Source: Streptomyces sp. NBC_01306 | GTDB taxonomy: Bacteria; Actinomycetota; Actinomycetes; Streptomycetales; Streptomycetaceae | Direction: 5' to 3' | Length of the DNA stretch: 64,000 nt | Assembly: GCF_026340465.1 (NCBI RefSeq) | Contig: NZ_JAPEPC010000001.1 | Location: 6,773,501-6,837,500, forward strand | In this document: one piece after another, positions 54,377 to 63,602 of the stretch | Layout of the letters: every line of letters starts with the position of its first letter | How positions within the stretch are numbered: the stretch's first letter is position 1 | Notes under the pieces: model-generated | Database searches by the model: none | Seen by the model: only the letters and a program-made list of their open reading frames with translations | Told to the model about the DNA's origin: nothing | Program-made: the position numbers and the translations under genes

Positions 54377-55882
54377 TCACGGATCCGACGGATCAGCGGC
54401 GAGGATTCCGCCCAGTCCCTGCCGGTCGGGGCGGGCCACGATGCGCTTCAGGAGAGGATCCGTGAGGGTCGCGGCCGCCAGCCGGTCCAGAGCATCCGAG
54501 CGTTCGGTCAGGGCCGGTTGGCGGTGGGCCGGTGCCGTGGCCAGCAGGCGCTGGAGAAGGGCGTGCAGGCGCCGCACCGTCTGGGGATTCGAGGCGCCGT
54601 AGAGAAGTGTCTCATCGAGTGCGAGGGAGAGGAGGCCGGCCCAGTCCGGGGCAGGGCAGAAGACGCGGGGTGTGCCTTTGGCGTCGGTCAGCCAGGCCGG
54701 GCCGAGGGGCCTGCCCGCCAGCCGCAGCAGGCTGTCCTCGATCTGGTCGAGTGCCTGCACTGCCGTGGTCGGGTCGTTGACGGCAGGGGAGAGCGCCCGG
54801 ATCGCGATGTCGGCCAGGAGCCGGAACCCGTATCCGGTGTCCTGCTCGACGGTACGGTTCGGGCCGTAGTGGAAACACGCGGTGACGCGTCTGACGGTCC
54901 GGCGGCCGCAGTCCGTGCCGCCCGCCTCCAGATAGGCGACCGTTTCGCCGGACCTGATGAAGTCGCCCACGGGGTGTACGAGGACGACACGGACCCCGTG
55001 GCGAGCAGCGATCCGGGTGAGGACGGTCTCGTCGATGGAGAAGATGACAGCCGGACGGCCGCTGTGGACGATGACGGGCGCGCCCTCGCGGCCCTGGGGC
55101 GACGGGTACTGAGCCGCGTCCGCCCGCCCGGCGGGACGGGCCTGAGCGGGAGAGGCCCGGGTGGGAGAGGCCCGGGTGGGAGAGGCCTGAGCGGGGCAGG
55201 TCTGGTCGATGACCGTCCGAAGCCGCCGGCCGACCGCACGGGCGAGACCGCCGCCCGTCACGGCGTGCCGGAGCGAGGACAGCAGGTAGAGGACAACCGT
55301 GGCGTCGATGAGGACGAGAGCGATCGCCACGGTCACGCTCACCCGCGGGACGCTGCGCCCATGGACATGGCTCAAGGCGACGAGGGCGTACAGGGCGGTC
55401 CCGATCAGCAGACCGAACAGGACCAGATAGCGGCTGAAGTGGCCGAGCGCCCCGACCAGTCGGGGAGACATCGTCTGCACCGTCTGCACCACCAGAGTGA
55501 TGGCGGTGACGACGAACCCCGCGAGTGTGATCATGCCGCCTGCGATCGCGGCGAGAGTCGCCTGCGCCGTGGAGGCGTCGAAGCCCAGGCCCGGTGTGGG
55601 CAGGTTCCGGTCCCACTCCGGCAGCACCCAGCCCAGCAGCGCTCCACCGCCCACCAGGAGCAGCGCCGCTCCTTGACTGCGGACACGACGAGCGCGGTGG
55701 GCGGCCCCGCCGCGCCGGGGCGGGCGCGTCCTCGCCTCCGGCGTCACAGCACGGCCGTGACCGCGGCGCACGTCGCCTCCCCGGTCCGAAGGGCCTTGAC
55801 GGGTACCGATGGGGCCTCGACGGGTCGCAGTGGCTCCGAGCGGAGCACCTGCCGTTCGGACATAGGCATCCTTGGTCCTCAT
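54377..55882 (-). CDS. DUF2254 membrane protein
   Basis: The 501-residue protein has a basic N-terminus, four hydrophobic helices and a soluble C-terminal region with the family motif RALSPAVNDPTTAVQALDQ. Its function is unknown. A 15-bp tandem repeat encodes SPTRASPTRASPAQA in a loop after the membrane helices (about 55139-55200). The start is uncertain: ATG 55882 is used, but GTG 55747 would remove 45 low-complexity residues. Confidence 0.78.
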   Translation of the reverse strand: MRTKDAYVRTAGAPLGATATRRGPIGTRQGPSDRGGDVRRGHGRAVTPEARTRPPRRGGAAHRARRVRSQGAALLLVGGGALLGWVLPEWDRNLPTPGLGFDASTAQATLAAIAGGMITLAGFVVTAITLVVQTVQTMSPRLVGALGHFSRYLVLFGLLIGTALYALVALSHVHGRSVPRVSVTVAIALVLIDATVVLYLLSSLRHAVTGGGLARAVGRRLRTVIDQTCPAQASPTRASPTRASPAQARPAGRADAAQYPSPQGREGAPVIVHSGRPAVIFSIDETVLTRIAARHGVRVVLVHPVGDFIRSGETVAYLEAGGTDCGRRTVRRVTACFHYGPNRTVEQDTGYGFRLLADIAIRALSPAVNDPTTAVQALDQIEDSLLRLAGRPLGPAWLTDAKGTPRVFCPAPDWAGLLSLALDETLLYGASNPQTVRRLHALLQRLLATAPAHRQPALTERSDALDRLAAATLTDPLLKRIVARPDRQGLGGILAADPSDP

Positions 55883-56335
55883 CTGCGCCGGGATCTCGAT
55901 CGTCACGCGACGCGGGCGGCGCCGCGAGTCGGCCGCGCCGCGTGACACCCCGTCCACATCCCCGGGACCTCGCCCCGCCCGCTGACCTCCGTCCGCCCCG
56001 CCGGCCGCCGGCCCGCCCCTCCGATGGGCTATCCCCGCTCGTGACGCCCCGCTCGCGGGATGAGGGTGGGCAGCACCGGCCGTACCAGGTGTGCGGCCCG
56101 CCGTGTCCACGCCCTGCCAGGGAGGCCGTTGTTGTCCACCTCCGAAGCAAAGCCGGGCCGGCCGGGCATCGCCGAGGCGGTCCCGGCGGTGCGGAAGCAC
56201 GCTCCCTCCTCCGACACGCAGGGCCCGCCCCTCTGCGACACGCGTGGCCCGGACGACGCGAGCTACGGCTGCACGGGTCCAGCCCGATCGGTCCGGCACG
56301 GTATGCCGGGCCGGGTCTGACCGCCGCCCGGATCC
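55883..56335. other. Gene-free divergent region
   Basis: No convincing gene or RNA was seen in the 453 bp between the DUF2254 gene and the antiporter gene. Frames open here have no ribosome-binding site and atypical composition. It presumably contains both promoters. Confidence 0.4.
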
Positions 56336-57550
56336 GTGTCACACCCCGGCACGCTGGTCCTGATCATGGCCGCCGCGGTGCTCGCCCCGCTGCTGGCCAA
56401 CGTGGCAGCGCGACGTCTCGCCGTGCCGCTCGTCATCTTCGAGATCGCGCTCGGCATTCTCATCGGCCCCGACGCCCTCGGCTGGACGCATTCGGACCAG
56501 GTCATCGACACCCTGTCGAACCTGGGGCTGTCCATGCTGATCTTCCTCGCCGGTTACGAGATCGACTTCGCGGCGGTGCGGGGCAGGACCCTGCACCGGG
56601 CTGCCGGAGCCTGGCTGTCCTCGCTGGCCGTCGCCATCGCGGTGGCCTTCCTGCTCAGCGGTGACGACGTGTACAAGGCGTTCGTGATCGGCACGTCACT
56701 GACCAGCACAGCCCTGGGCACGGTCCTGCCGATGCTCAAGGACGAGGGGGACCTGCACGGCCGCTTCGGCACGGTGGTGACGGCCTTCGGAGCGGTGGGC
56801 GAGTTCGGCCCGGTCGTCGCCACCGCTCTGCTGCTCAGCGGCCGTAAACCCGGGGTGTCGGCCGCCCTCCTGATCGTCTTCGCGGCCGTCACGGCCGCGG
56901 CCCTCTTCTGGGCGCTGCGCCCCAGGCCGCCCTGGTTCTCCCGGCTGATCGACAAGACCCTGCACAACAGTGCCCAGTTCGCCGTCCGTTTCGTCATGTT
57001 CCTGCTGGCCGGGATGCTGGCCCTGGCGTCGGCATTCGGACTCGACATCCTGCTGGGCGCGTTCGCGGCGGGCATCCTGGCCCGCCTGGTCCTGCAGGGC
57101 GCCGCCCCCCACAGCAGCGCCGAAGTCCTGGGCAAGGTGGAGGCCATGGGCTTCGGATTCCTCGTACCGTTGTTCTACGTGGTGACCGGCATCAACTTCG
57201 ACCTCCATGCCCTGCTCCACGACGTCCGTTCACTGGTACTGCTGCCGGTCTTCCTGCTCCTGTTCCTCCTCATCCGGGGAGGACCCGTATACCTGCTCGC
57301 CCCCCGCGACCTCGACCGCCGCGGCAGGAGGGCGCTCACCCTGTTCGCGGCGACCTGCCTCCCCCTTGTGGTCGCCATCACCACCATCGGCGTCAGCCAG
57401 AAGCTCGTCACCTCGGCCGTGGCGGCGGCTCTGGTCGGCGCCGCGATGATCTCGGTGCTGGTATTCCCGCTGCTGGCCAGGCGCGTTCGCGCGGGCAGCG
57501 ACGCTGCACAGCCGGGTCCCCTGGACGCCGAGGAGTCGGAGGCGTGGTAA
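56336..57550 (+). CDS. Cation/proton antiporter (CPA2, KefB-like)
   Basis: The 404-residue protein has about twelve hydrophobic segments and the CPA2 features LVIFEIALGILIGP, SNLGLSMLIFLAGYEIDF and DILLGAFAAGILARLV. It exchanges monovalent cations for protons; the ion is unknown. It lacks the C-terminal nucleotide-binding TrkA-N domain. GTG 56336 is used. Confidence 0.88.
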   Translation: MSHPGTLVLIMAAAVLAPLLANVAARRLAVPLVIFEIALGILIGPDALGWTHSDQVIDTLSNLGLSMLIFLAGYEIDFAAVRGRTLHRAAGAWLSSLAVAIAVAFLLSGDDVYKAFVIGTSLTSTALGTVLPMLKDEGDLHGRFGTVVTAFGAVGEFGPVVATALLLSGRKPGVSAALLIVFAAVTAAALFWALRPRPPWFSRLIDKTLHNSAQFAVRFVMFLLAGMLALASAFGLDILLGAFAAGILARLVLQGAAPHSSAEVLGKVEAMGFGFLVPLFYVVTGINFDLHALLHDVRSLVLLPVFLLLFLLIRGGPVYLLAPRDLDRRGRRALTLFAATCLPLVVAITTIGVSQKLVTSAVAAALVGAAMISVLVFPLLARRVRAGSDAAQPGPLDAEESEAW

Positions 57551-57772
57551 CGGCTCTGCCGGCAGCTGATGTTGAGACGTACGGGGCCCCTGAGGCCGGG
57601 TCCGGATTCAAAGAGCCTTTCCGTACGGTCGGGAGCGCGGGCCGGCGCCGCATCCGAGGCGGCGGCCCTCAACTGCGCGGCCACACACGGAAAGGTCTGG
57701 TTGCCGGCTCGTCAGGTCGGTTACTGTCCGGTCCTGGCCGTGATCCGACGGGTCTGAGGGGTTGGTGTTGCA

Positions 57773-58579
57773 GTGACCGGATTCGATGAGACCGGGCGCT
57801 CGATCTGGTCGGGGCGGGCAGTCGCGTACGCGGAGTCCTTCGCGGCGGTGTGCGCGCATCCGGTCGATGAGCTGCTGGATGCCGTCGGGGCCGGTCCCGA
57901 CACCGATCTGCTGGATGTGGGTACCGGGTCGGGGAACGTCGCCGCGGGGGCGAGCGCGAGAGGTGCCCGGGTCACAGCTGTTGATGCCGAGCCGGGGATG
58001 GTGGAGTTGGCCGCGAAGGCTGTGCCGCTGGCCGATGTCGGTGTCGCCGAGCTGCCCGCTCTTCCTTTCGCTGATGATGCCTTCGATGCGGTGACCGCCA
58101 ACTTCGTTCTGGACCATGTCGGTTGGCCGCAGCGTGCGCTGGCCGAGCTGGGCCGGGTGAGCCGGCCGGGCGGCCGGATCGCGGTGACGGTGTGGTCCGT
58201 GCCGGCCGGGCCCGGGCAGGCACTGCTGGGACGAGCGATGGAGGCCGCCGGTGTGCAGCGACCTGTCCACCGGCCGGTCCTGGCGCCCGAGACCGACTTC
58301 CCACGCACTGAGCAGGGGCTTGAGGACTTGCTGCTGGCCGCCGGACTCTCCAGGCCCTCCTGCCGGACCATCGCCTGGAACCATCGGACATCCGCGCAGG
58401 AGTGGTGGCACGGCGCGGCGTCGGGTGTCGGCTTCACCGGTCACCTCATCGCCGCCCAACCGCCCCGCACCAGAGCGGAGATCAAGCGGCATTTCGATCG
58501 TCTCAGCGGAGAGTTCACCGGTCCGGACGGCCGGCTCGCGCTGCCGCACAGGGCACTGCTCGCCGGCGGAACAGGATGA
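57773..58579 (+). CDS. Class I SAM-dependent methyltransferase
   Basis: The 268-residue protein has motif I LLDVGTGSGNVA, motif II VTAVDAEPGMVELA and ALPFADDAFDAVTANFVLDHV, a Methyltransf_11 arrangement. The substrate is unknown. Its stop overlaps the ATG of the following truncated phosphotransferase gene by ATGA. The 222 bp before it hold nothing recognisable. Confidence 0.87.
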   Translation: MTGFDETGRSIWSGRAVAYAESFAAVCAHPVDELLDAVGAGPDTDLLDVGTGSGNVAAGASARGARVTAVDAEPGMVELAAKAVPLADVGVAELPALPFADDAFDAVTANFVLDHVGWPQRALAELGRVSRPGGRIAVTVWSVPAGPGQALLGRAMEAAGVQRPVHRPVLAPETDFPRTEQGLEDLLLAAGLSRPSCRTIAWNHRTSAQEWWHGAASGVGFTGHLIAAQPPRTRAEIKRHFDRLSGEFTGPDGRLALPHRALLAGGTG

Positions 58580-58957
58580 CCATGCACGATGATCAAGTGG
58601 ACGTGACCACGGCAACGGTTGCGACCCTGATCCAGGAACAGTTCCCCCGGTGGAGCGGCAAGGAGATCCGACTCCTGCGGTCGGCTGGGACGGTCAACGC
58701 CATCTTCCGCATCGGGAACGACCTCTCGGCACGTTTCCCGCTGCGCCTGGCCGATGCCGCCGATGTGCTGACGGTTCTGCAGCGGGAAGCCCTGGCGAGC
58801 ACGGAGCTGGCGCAGGTGTCCCGGTTCCCTGCTCCGGAACCCGTCGCCCTGGGAGAGCCCGGAGCGGGCTACCCCATGCCGTGGTCGGTCCAGACATGGC
58901 TGCCGGGCACGGTCGCATCGGATGCCGACCCGAGTGGGTCGGAAGCCTTCGCACAGG
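58576..58957 (+). pseudogene. APH-family phosphotransferase, truncated after about 127 codons
   Basis: MTMHDDQVDVTTATV opens a normal APH N-lobe, with RLLRSAGTVNAIFRIG and MPWSVQTWLPGTV. At about 58957 the frame passes without stop into the antisense of a LysR gene, so the C-lobe with HGDxxxxN and the catalytic Asp is missing. The start overlaps the methyltransferase stop (ATGA), so the intact ancestor was translationally coupled. Confidence 0.82.
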
Positions 58958-59227
58958 TCTCTCCGGCGGCACCTGGCGTACGGCGAGAGTGGCATGCTCG
59001 GCCTGGCGCACGATGCGGCGCGCCTCCGAGAGGAAGGCCCGGCCTGCGGGCATCAGCCGCACCGTTCGGTTGGTGCGGTCCAGCAGCCTCACACCCAGCT
59101 CGTTCTCCAGCAGCTGGATCTGCCGGCTCAGCGGCGGCTGGGTCATGCTCAGTCGCTCCGCGGCGCGGGTGAAGTGCAGTTCCTCAGCCACGGCCACGAA
59201 ACACGACAGCTGAGTCAGCGTGAACAA
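58958..59227 (-). pseudogene. LysR-family regulator, truncated after about 88 codons
   Basis: The frame opens MFTLTQLSCFVAVAEELHF and holds the complete HTH and the linker DRTNRTVRLMPAGRAFLSEARR. It then ends near LAVRQVPPER, where normal LysR proteins begin the inducer domain. From about 58957 the frame reads antisense of the phosphotransferase. A one-base deletion near 58965 is also possible. It is divergent from the talarate-dehydratase-like gene, its likely former target. Confidence 0.82.
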
Positions 59228-59306
59228 TGTTGCTCTCCTTGAATGGTCACATCCAAAACTTATGGTGGACGTGGATCAATCGTGACCGTAGCGTCGAACG
59301 TATTCG

Positions 59307-59354
59307 GCACGGCGGCACGGCGGCACGGCGGCACGGCGGCACGGCGGCACGGCG
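59307..59354. repeat. Octanucleotide tandem array (GCACGGCG)6
   Basis: Six identical copies of GCACGGCG run without interruption between the LysR remnant and the dehydratase gene. It is 100 bp before the preferred GTG start, in the leader or promoter. Confidence 0.95.
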
Positions 59355-59454
59355 CACCGACACGATCCGGCATCGGCGGGAAGCCAGGGAAGAGAGAACG
59401 CACCGCGTCCCCACCATCCCAACCATCCCAACCGCACCGACCCAGGGACACGAA

Positions 59455-60645
59455 GTGGCGACCACGACGAACACGACACCCCGAGCCGCGCACGCCGCGC
59501 ACTCCGTGGGCGCAGCCACCCTCGACCGCATCGCGTGGCTACGTCTCTCGTCGGTGACCCTGCCGCTGTCCACGCCGATCAGCGACGCGAAGGTCCTGAC
59601 TGGACGTCAGGAGCCGATGACGGAGGTCGCCTTCCTCTTCGTGGAGGTCGCCACTGAGCAGGGGCACGAGGGCATCGGCTTCAGCTACTCCAAGCGGGCA
59701 GGCGGCCCTGGCCAGTTCGCGCACGCCCGCGAGATCGCCGAGACCCTGATCGGTGAGGACCCCAGCGACATCGGCAAGATCTGGACCAAGCTGGTGTGGG
59801 CCGGAGCGTCAGTGGGACGCAGCGGTCTGGCCACCCAGGCGATCGCCGCCTTCGACGTCGCGCTGTGGGACCTCAAGGCCAAGCGGGCCGGTCTGCCGCT
59901 GGCCAAGCTGCTCGGCGCCCACCGCGACTCCGTGCGCTGTTACAACACCTCCGGCGGCTTCCTGCACACGCCGACCGGGCAGGTCCTGGACAACGCCACC
60001 GCATCCCTGGACAGCGGCATCGGCGGCATCAAGATCAAGGTCGGTCACCCCGACGGCACATACGACCTGGCCCGTCTCACTGCGGTGCGCGAGCACATCG
60101 GCGACGAGGTGCCGCTCATGGCCGATGCCAACCAGCAGTGGGACCGGCCCACCGCACAGCGCATGGGCCGCGCCATGGAGAAGTTCAACCTGGTCTGGAT
60201 CGAGGAGCCTCTCGACGCCTACGACGCCCAGGGCCACGCCGCGCTCGCCGCCTCCCTGGACACTCCCGTCGCCACCGGCGAGATGCTGGCCAGCGTCGCT
60301 GATCATGTCGAGCTGATCCGGCAGAACGCCGCCGACGTCATCCAGCCCGATGCCCCCCGCATCGGGGGTATCACCCAGTTCCTCAAGCTCGCCGTTCTCG
60401 CCGAGCACCACCAGCTGCAGCTCGCACCGCACTTCGCGATGGAGATCCATCTCCACCTGGCCGCCGCGTACCCGATCGAACCCTGGGTGGAGCACTTCGA
60501 CTGGCTGGAGCCGCTGTTCAACGAGCGCCTGGAGATCCGGGACGGACGCATGTACGTCTCCGCGCGCCCCGGCCTCGGCTTCACGCTCAGTGATCAGGCC
60601 CGGGCCTGGACGATCGCCGAACACGAGGTCGGCGCCCGCCCCTGA
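59455..60645 (+). CDS. Mandelate-racemase-family enzyme, L-talarate/galactarate dehydratase type
   Basis: The 396-residue enolase-superfamily protein has the catalytic KxK (GIKIKVGHPDG), metal ligands in ADANQQWD, WIEEPLDAYDAQG and TGEMLASV, and LAPHFAMEIHLHLAA, whose histidine is the second catalytic site. This combination fits L-talarate/galactarate dehydratases better than muconate cycloisomerases. It would convert an aldarate to a keto-deoxy acid. GTG 59455 has AGGGA upstream. Confidence 0.82.
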   Translation: MATTTNTTPRAAHAAHSVGAATLDRIAWLRLSSVTLPLSTPISDAKVLTGRQEPMTEVAFLFVEVATEQGHEGIGFSYSKRAGGPGQFAHAREIAETLIGEDPSDIGKIWTKLVWAGASVGRSGLATQAIAAFDVALWDLKAKRAGLPLAKLLGAHRDSVRCYNTSGGFLHTPTGQVLDNATASLDSGIGGIKIKVGHPDGTYDLARLTAVREHIGDEVPLMADANQQWDRPTAQRMGRAMEKFNLVWIEEPLDAYDAQGHAALAASLDTPVATGEMLASVADHVELIRQNAADVIQPDAPRIGGITQFLKLAVLAEHHQLQLAPHFAMEIHLHLAAAYPIEPWVEHFDWLEPLFNERLEIRDGRMYVSARPGLGFTLSDQARAWTIAEHEVGARP

Positions 60646-60656
60646 CCCGGCCTGAT

Positions 60657-60675
60657 CCAGGCGTAAGGCGCCTGG
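60657..60675 (+). terminator. Hairpin after the dehydratase gene
   Basis: CCAGGCG and CGCCTGG form a 7-bp perfect stem with loop TAAGG, 12 bp past the stop. Confidence 0.5.
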
Positions 60676-61175
60676 CCCCCGACAGGAACCGCGCCGCCGC
60701 ACCGGGCCCGGCTGCGCCCGTGCGGGGCGAGTGGCCGGACACGCAGCCCTGCCGCTTCTCGAAGACCGCAGAGAGTGATGGATGGTCGGCAGAGCGTCGG
60801 CATCCGCTGCTCCGGGACGGCTGCGGGGCACCGCGACTGTGAGCCCGCCCATAGGACGTATGTCATGTACGAGGCACGGCAGTAGGGGTGCGGAAGACGT
60901 GGCGGACCGCGCACCGGGGTCGTCGACGCCGCTGCGGGCCCGACTACGTACACAGGTAGTAAGGGGCCTCGTTGCCCCCGCCTTCCAGCGGCGCTAACCA
61001 TGGTTCGAGTCCCGGGGAGCCGAGTGCCGGACCGGTCGGGCCCCGCCCGCTTCCGCTGCTCCGCCCACGACGCGTAGCTCCGTTCCGCTGTCGCCGGCCC
61101 CCGCGGCCTCGCACGACATCCCCGAGGTAAGAGGTACTTCCGTATGCCCGCCACCACTCGAAGGACTGATAGCTG
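60676..61175. other. 500-bp region upstream of the LCP gene
   Basis: No gene was recognised here. The sequence GGTTCGAGTCCCGG at 61013-61026 resembles a tRNA T-loop but no acceptor or anticodon arm accompanies it. AAGGACTGATAGCTG before 61176 is the ribosome-binding site of the next gene. Confidence 0.45.
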
Positions 61176-62306
61176 ATGGCGTACGAGAGCGGGAACGCGA
61201 TACCCGGGCAGGACGGCCCGGGGCCCGCCGCCCCCGGGCCGGCAGGTGAGGAGCCGCACGGGCGGCGTCCGCGTCGCCGAGCACTGCGGATCACCGCCTG
61301 GGCCGCCCTCGGTGTACTGGCGGTGGGAGGAGGAGGCGCGGCCTACCTCTGGTCGCACCTCAACGGCAACGTCAAGGGCGTCGACATCAACGCCGCCCTC
61401 GGAAAAGACCGGCCCAGCGACGCGCACAACGGCGCGATGAACATCCTCCTCCTCGGGTCCGACTCGCGTGCGGGAACGCACGGCGAGTACGGAAAGGGCG
61501 TCAGCGGCGCCCGGTCCGACACGACGATGGTTCTCCACGTCGACAAGTCTCACCGCAAGGCGAGCGTCGTCAGCATCCCGCGGGACACGATGGTGGACCG
61601 CCCGGCGTGCCCGAAGCCGCACGGCGGTACCGTGCCCGGAGCGCACCAGGCGATGTTCAACGACTCCTACGCCGTGGGTGGCCCGGGGTGCACCGTGAAG
61701 ACGGTCGAGAAGATGTCCGGTGTCCGCATGGACCACTACGTCGAAGTCGACTTCAACGGATTCAAGAAGCTCATCGATCAGCTCGGTGGTGTGAACATCA
61801 CCACCAGCAAGGCGATCGACGACAGCGACAGCCACCTCGACCTGTCCGCCGGGAAGCACACGCTCAAGGGCGAGCAGGCACTCAGTCTGGTACGGACCCG
61901 GCATGGTGTGGGTGACGGCAGTGACCTCGGCCGTATCCAGCTCCAGCAGGCGTTCATCAAGGCCCTGACCGACCGGGTCGACAACATCGGCCTGCTCGGC
62001 AATCCGGCCAAGCTCTACGGCCTCGCCGACACCGCGACCCGGACCGTGACCGCCGACTCCGGGCTGGCGTCCGCGGACAAGCTGCTGGGTCTGGCCAAGG
62101 ACCTCAGGGGCATCAGCCCGAAGAACATGAACATGGTCACGATGCCGGTGACCTACGACAGTCAGGCCCCGGACCGGGTCCTGCCCCTCACCAAGGCGTC
62201 CCAGCAGGTCTGGAAGGCGCTTCGGGACGACCGGCCGATTCCGAAGTCCGCCGAACAGAACTCGGTGGGCGACAAGGGCAAGTCCCCGGTCACCGCGAGC
62301 TCTTGA
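61176..62306 (+). CDS. LytR-CpsA-Psr (LCP) family cell-wall ligase
   Basis: LCP proteins transfer anionic glycopolymers from lipid carriers to peptidoglycan. The 376-residue protein has a cytosolic basic N-terminus, one membrane helix (about 38-58) and the outer LCP domain: MNILLLGSDSRAG, ARSDTTMVLHVD, VVSIPRDTMVD, RMDHYVEVDFNGF and QALSLVRTRHG with its conserved Arg and Asp residues. It is a type II membrane protein. Confidence 0.92.
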   Translation: MAYESGNAIPGQDGPGPAAPGPAGEEPHGRRPRRRALRITAWAALGVLAVGGGGAAYLWSHLNGNVKGVDINAALGKDRPSDAHNGAMNILLLGSDSRAGTHGEYGKGVSGARSDTTMVLHVDKSHRKASVVSIPRDTMVDRPACPKPHGGTVPGAHQAMFNDSYAVGGPGCTVKTVEKMSGVRMDHYVEVDFNGFKKLIDQLGGVNITTSKAIDDSDSHLDLSAGKHTLKGEQALSLVRTRHGVGDGSDLGRIQLQQAFIKALTDRVDNIGLLGNPAKLYGLADTATRTVTADSGLASADKLLGLAKDLRGISPKNMNMVTMPVTYDSQAPDRVLPLTKASQQVWKALRDDRPIPKSAEQNSVGDKGKSPVTASS

Positions 62307-62316
62307 CGCCGGGCCG

Positions 62317-62616
62317 TCAGGCCACCGCCGCGCCGGAACCGTGAAGCGCCGACGGATGGGCCGACAGCGGCGTGACGGAGACCGACATGTAGCGGAAGAG
62401 CGGCAGATTCCACAGGACGCTGTGCAGCTCGTCGTTGTCCGCGACGTCGAAGACGCTGAGGTTGGCGTACTGCCCGGTGCACCGCCAGATGTGGACCCAG
62501 ACGCCATCCCTCTGGAGCGCTTGACAGTAGGCCTTCTCACGGGCTATCAGGTCCTCGCGTACCTCGGGGGCGAGGTCGTGCGGGATCGCGACATCCATGT
62601 TCACTGCGAACAGCAT
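62317..62616 (-). CDS. catC: Muconolactone delta-isomerase
   Basis: CatC converts muconolactone to beta-ketoadipate enol-lactone in the catechol branch of the beta-ketoadipate pathway. The 99-residue protein has the family length and MDVAIPHDL, RDGVWVHIWRCTGQYANLSVF and the DNDELHSVLWNLPLFRYM segment. RBS AGAGGAAA precedes ATG 62616. It is the last gene of catBAC. Confidence 0.93.
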   Translation of the reverse strand: MLFAVNMDVAIPHDLAPEVREDLIAREKAYCQALQRDGVWVHIWRCTGQYANLSVFDVADNDELHSVLWNLPLFRYMSVSVTPLSAHPSALHGSGAAVA

Positions 62617-62659
62617 GGTGTTTCCTCTGCTGGTGGAAGGTACGGGGCGCGGCGGTACG

Positions 62660-63541
62660 TCAGGCTTTGTCGAGCGCGAAGTCGTACGTCACTTCATTGC
62701 CTTCACCGGAATCGGCCGGCGCCGGGGCGAGGATCAGCTCTGGTTTCACAGCCGAGGCGATGTCGTCATCGAGGTGACTGCCGCTCTCGAAGTACAGCTG
62801 GGTGGTGATGAGTTGGTGGCCCGGCACGGAGACTTTCAGATGCAGATGAGCCGGGCGCCAGGCGTGCCAGCCGGCCGCGGCTATCAGCATTCCGCAGGAG
62901 CCGTCGGTGGGGATCCGGTACGGGGCCGGCTCCAGGGTGTGAATCTTGAAGTGCCCCTGACCGTCGGCGATGACGGTGCCGCGCAGGTTCCACTCCGGCA
63001 GGCCGGGGGCGAACTGCGAGTAGAGGCCGTCGGCGTCGGCGTGCCAGATCTCGACCCTGGCACCGGGCAGCGGCGCGCCGCCGACCGCGGTCACCTGGCC
63101 CTGGAACAGCAGCGGTGTTCCGGCTTCGCCCACGCGCATGGGCAGGGTGGCTTCCGCAGGAAGGACCGGCGCACCGGGGACGTAGTAGGGGCCTTCGATG
63201 GTGCCGCTGGTGCCCTCACGGTTCTCGTTGGCGACCTCCTCGACGACGTGCTCGATCCACACGTCGAGGAAGAGGGGCCATTCGCCGTCCTGGCCGACCT
63301 GGATGAGCCAGGACTTCAGCGCATCGTATTCGGCGTACGTGACCTTGTGCCTGCGGATGACGTCGTGCACGGCGGCGATCGCCTCGGATGCCAGCAGGCC
63401 GACGCGCGCGGTGCCGGCGACGGGGGCCTCCGTGTGCTGCTTGCCGCGGAACCGCTCGGTGGCGGCGGCGCCGGACGCTGCCGCGGTGGCCTGGCCGGCG
63501 GGGGTCTGCGCGGCGGGGGTCTGCTGGGTGGCGTCGGTCAT
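62660..63541 (-). CDS. catA: Catechol 1,2-dioxygenase
   Basis: CatA cleaves catechol between its hydroxyl groups to cis,cis-muconate. The 293-residue intradiol enzyme shows the Fe(III) ligands: Tyr in EGPYYVPGAP, Tyr in APYRIPTDG and two His in RPAHLHLKV. It has an unusually Ala/Gln/Thr-rich N-terminal extension of about 30 residues before ERFRGKQH. It lies 43 bp upstream of catC. Confidence 0.94.
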   Translation of the reverse strand: MTDATQQTPAAQTPAGQATAAASGAAATERFRGKQHTEAPVAGTARVGLLASEAIAAVHDVIRRHKVTYAEYDALKSWLIQVGQDGEWPLFLDVWIEHVVEEVANENREGTSGTIEGPYYVPGAPVLPAEATLPMRVGEAGTPLLFQGQVTAVGGAPLPGARVEIWHADADGLYSQFAPGLPEWNLRGTVIADGQGHFKIHTLEPAPYRIPTDGSCGMLIAAAGWHAWRPAHLHLKVSVPGHQLITTQLYFESGSHLDDDIASAVKPELILAPAPADSGEGNEVTYDFALDKA

Positions 63542-63602
63542 GTCCCGGTCCTGTTCTGGTGGTTGTGGTGGCTTGGCTTCTTCGGGGTGGGGCGTGGCCT
63601 CT

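Noticed and set aside
59227..59454. N-terminal extension of the dehydratase from ATG 59227
   Set aside because: It would read through the octamer array and antisense of the LysR start. The repeated Arg/His-rich sequence is not protein-like, and GTG 59455 has a ribosome-binding site.
60657..60675. Riboswitch or attenuator between the dehydratase and LCP genes
   Set aside because: A single 7-bp hairpin 500 bp from the next gene fits a terminator; no conserved aptamer features were seen.
61013..61026. Possible tRNA gene or tRNA-derived attachment site (GGTTCGAGTCCCGG)
   Set aside because: Only the T-loop matches. The T-stem pairs at three of five positions and no acceptor, D or anticodon arm can be built from the preceding 60 nt.
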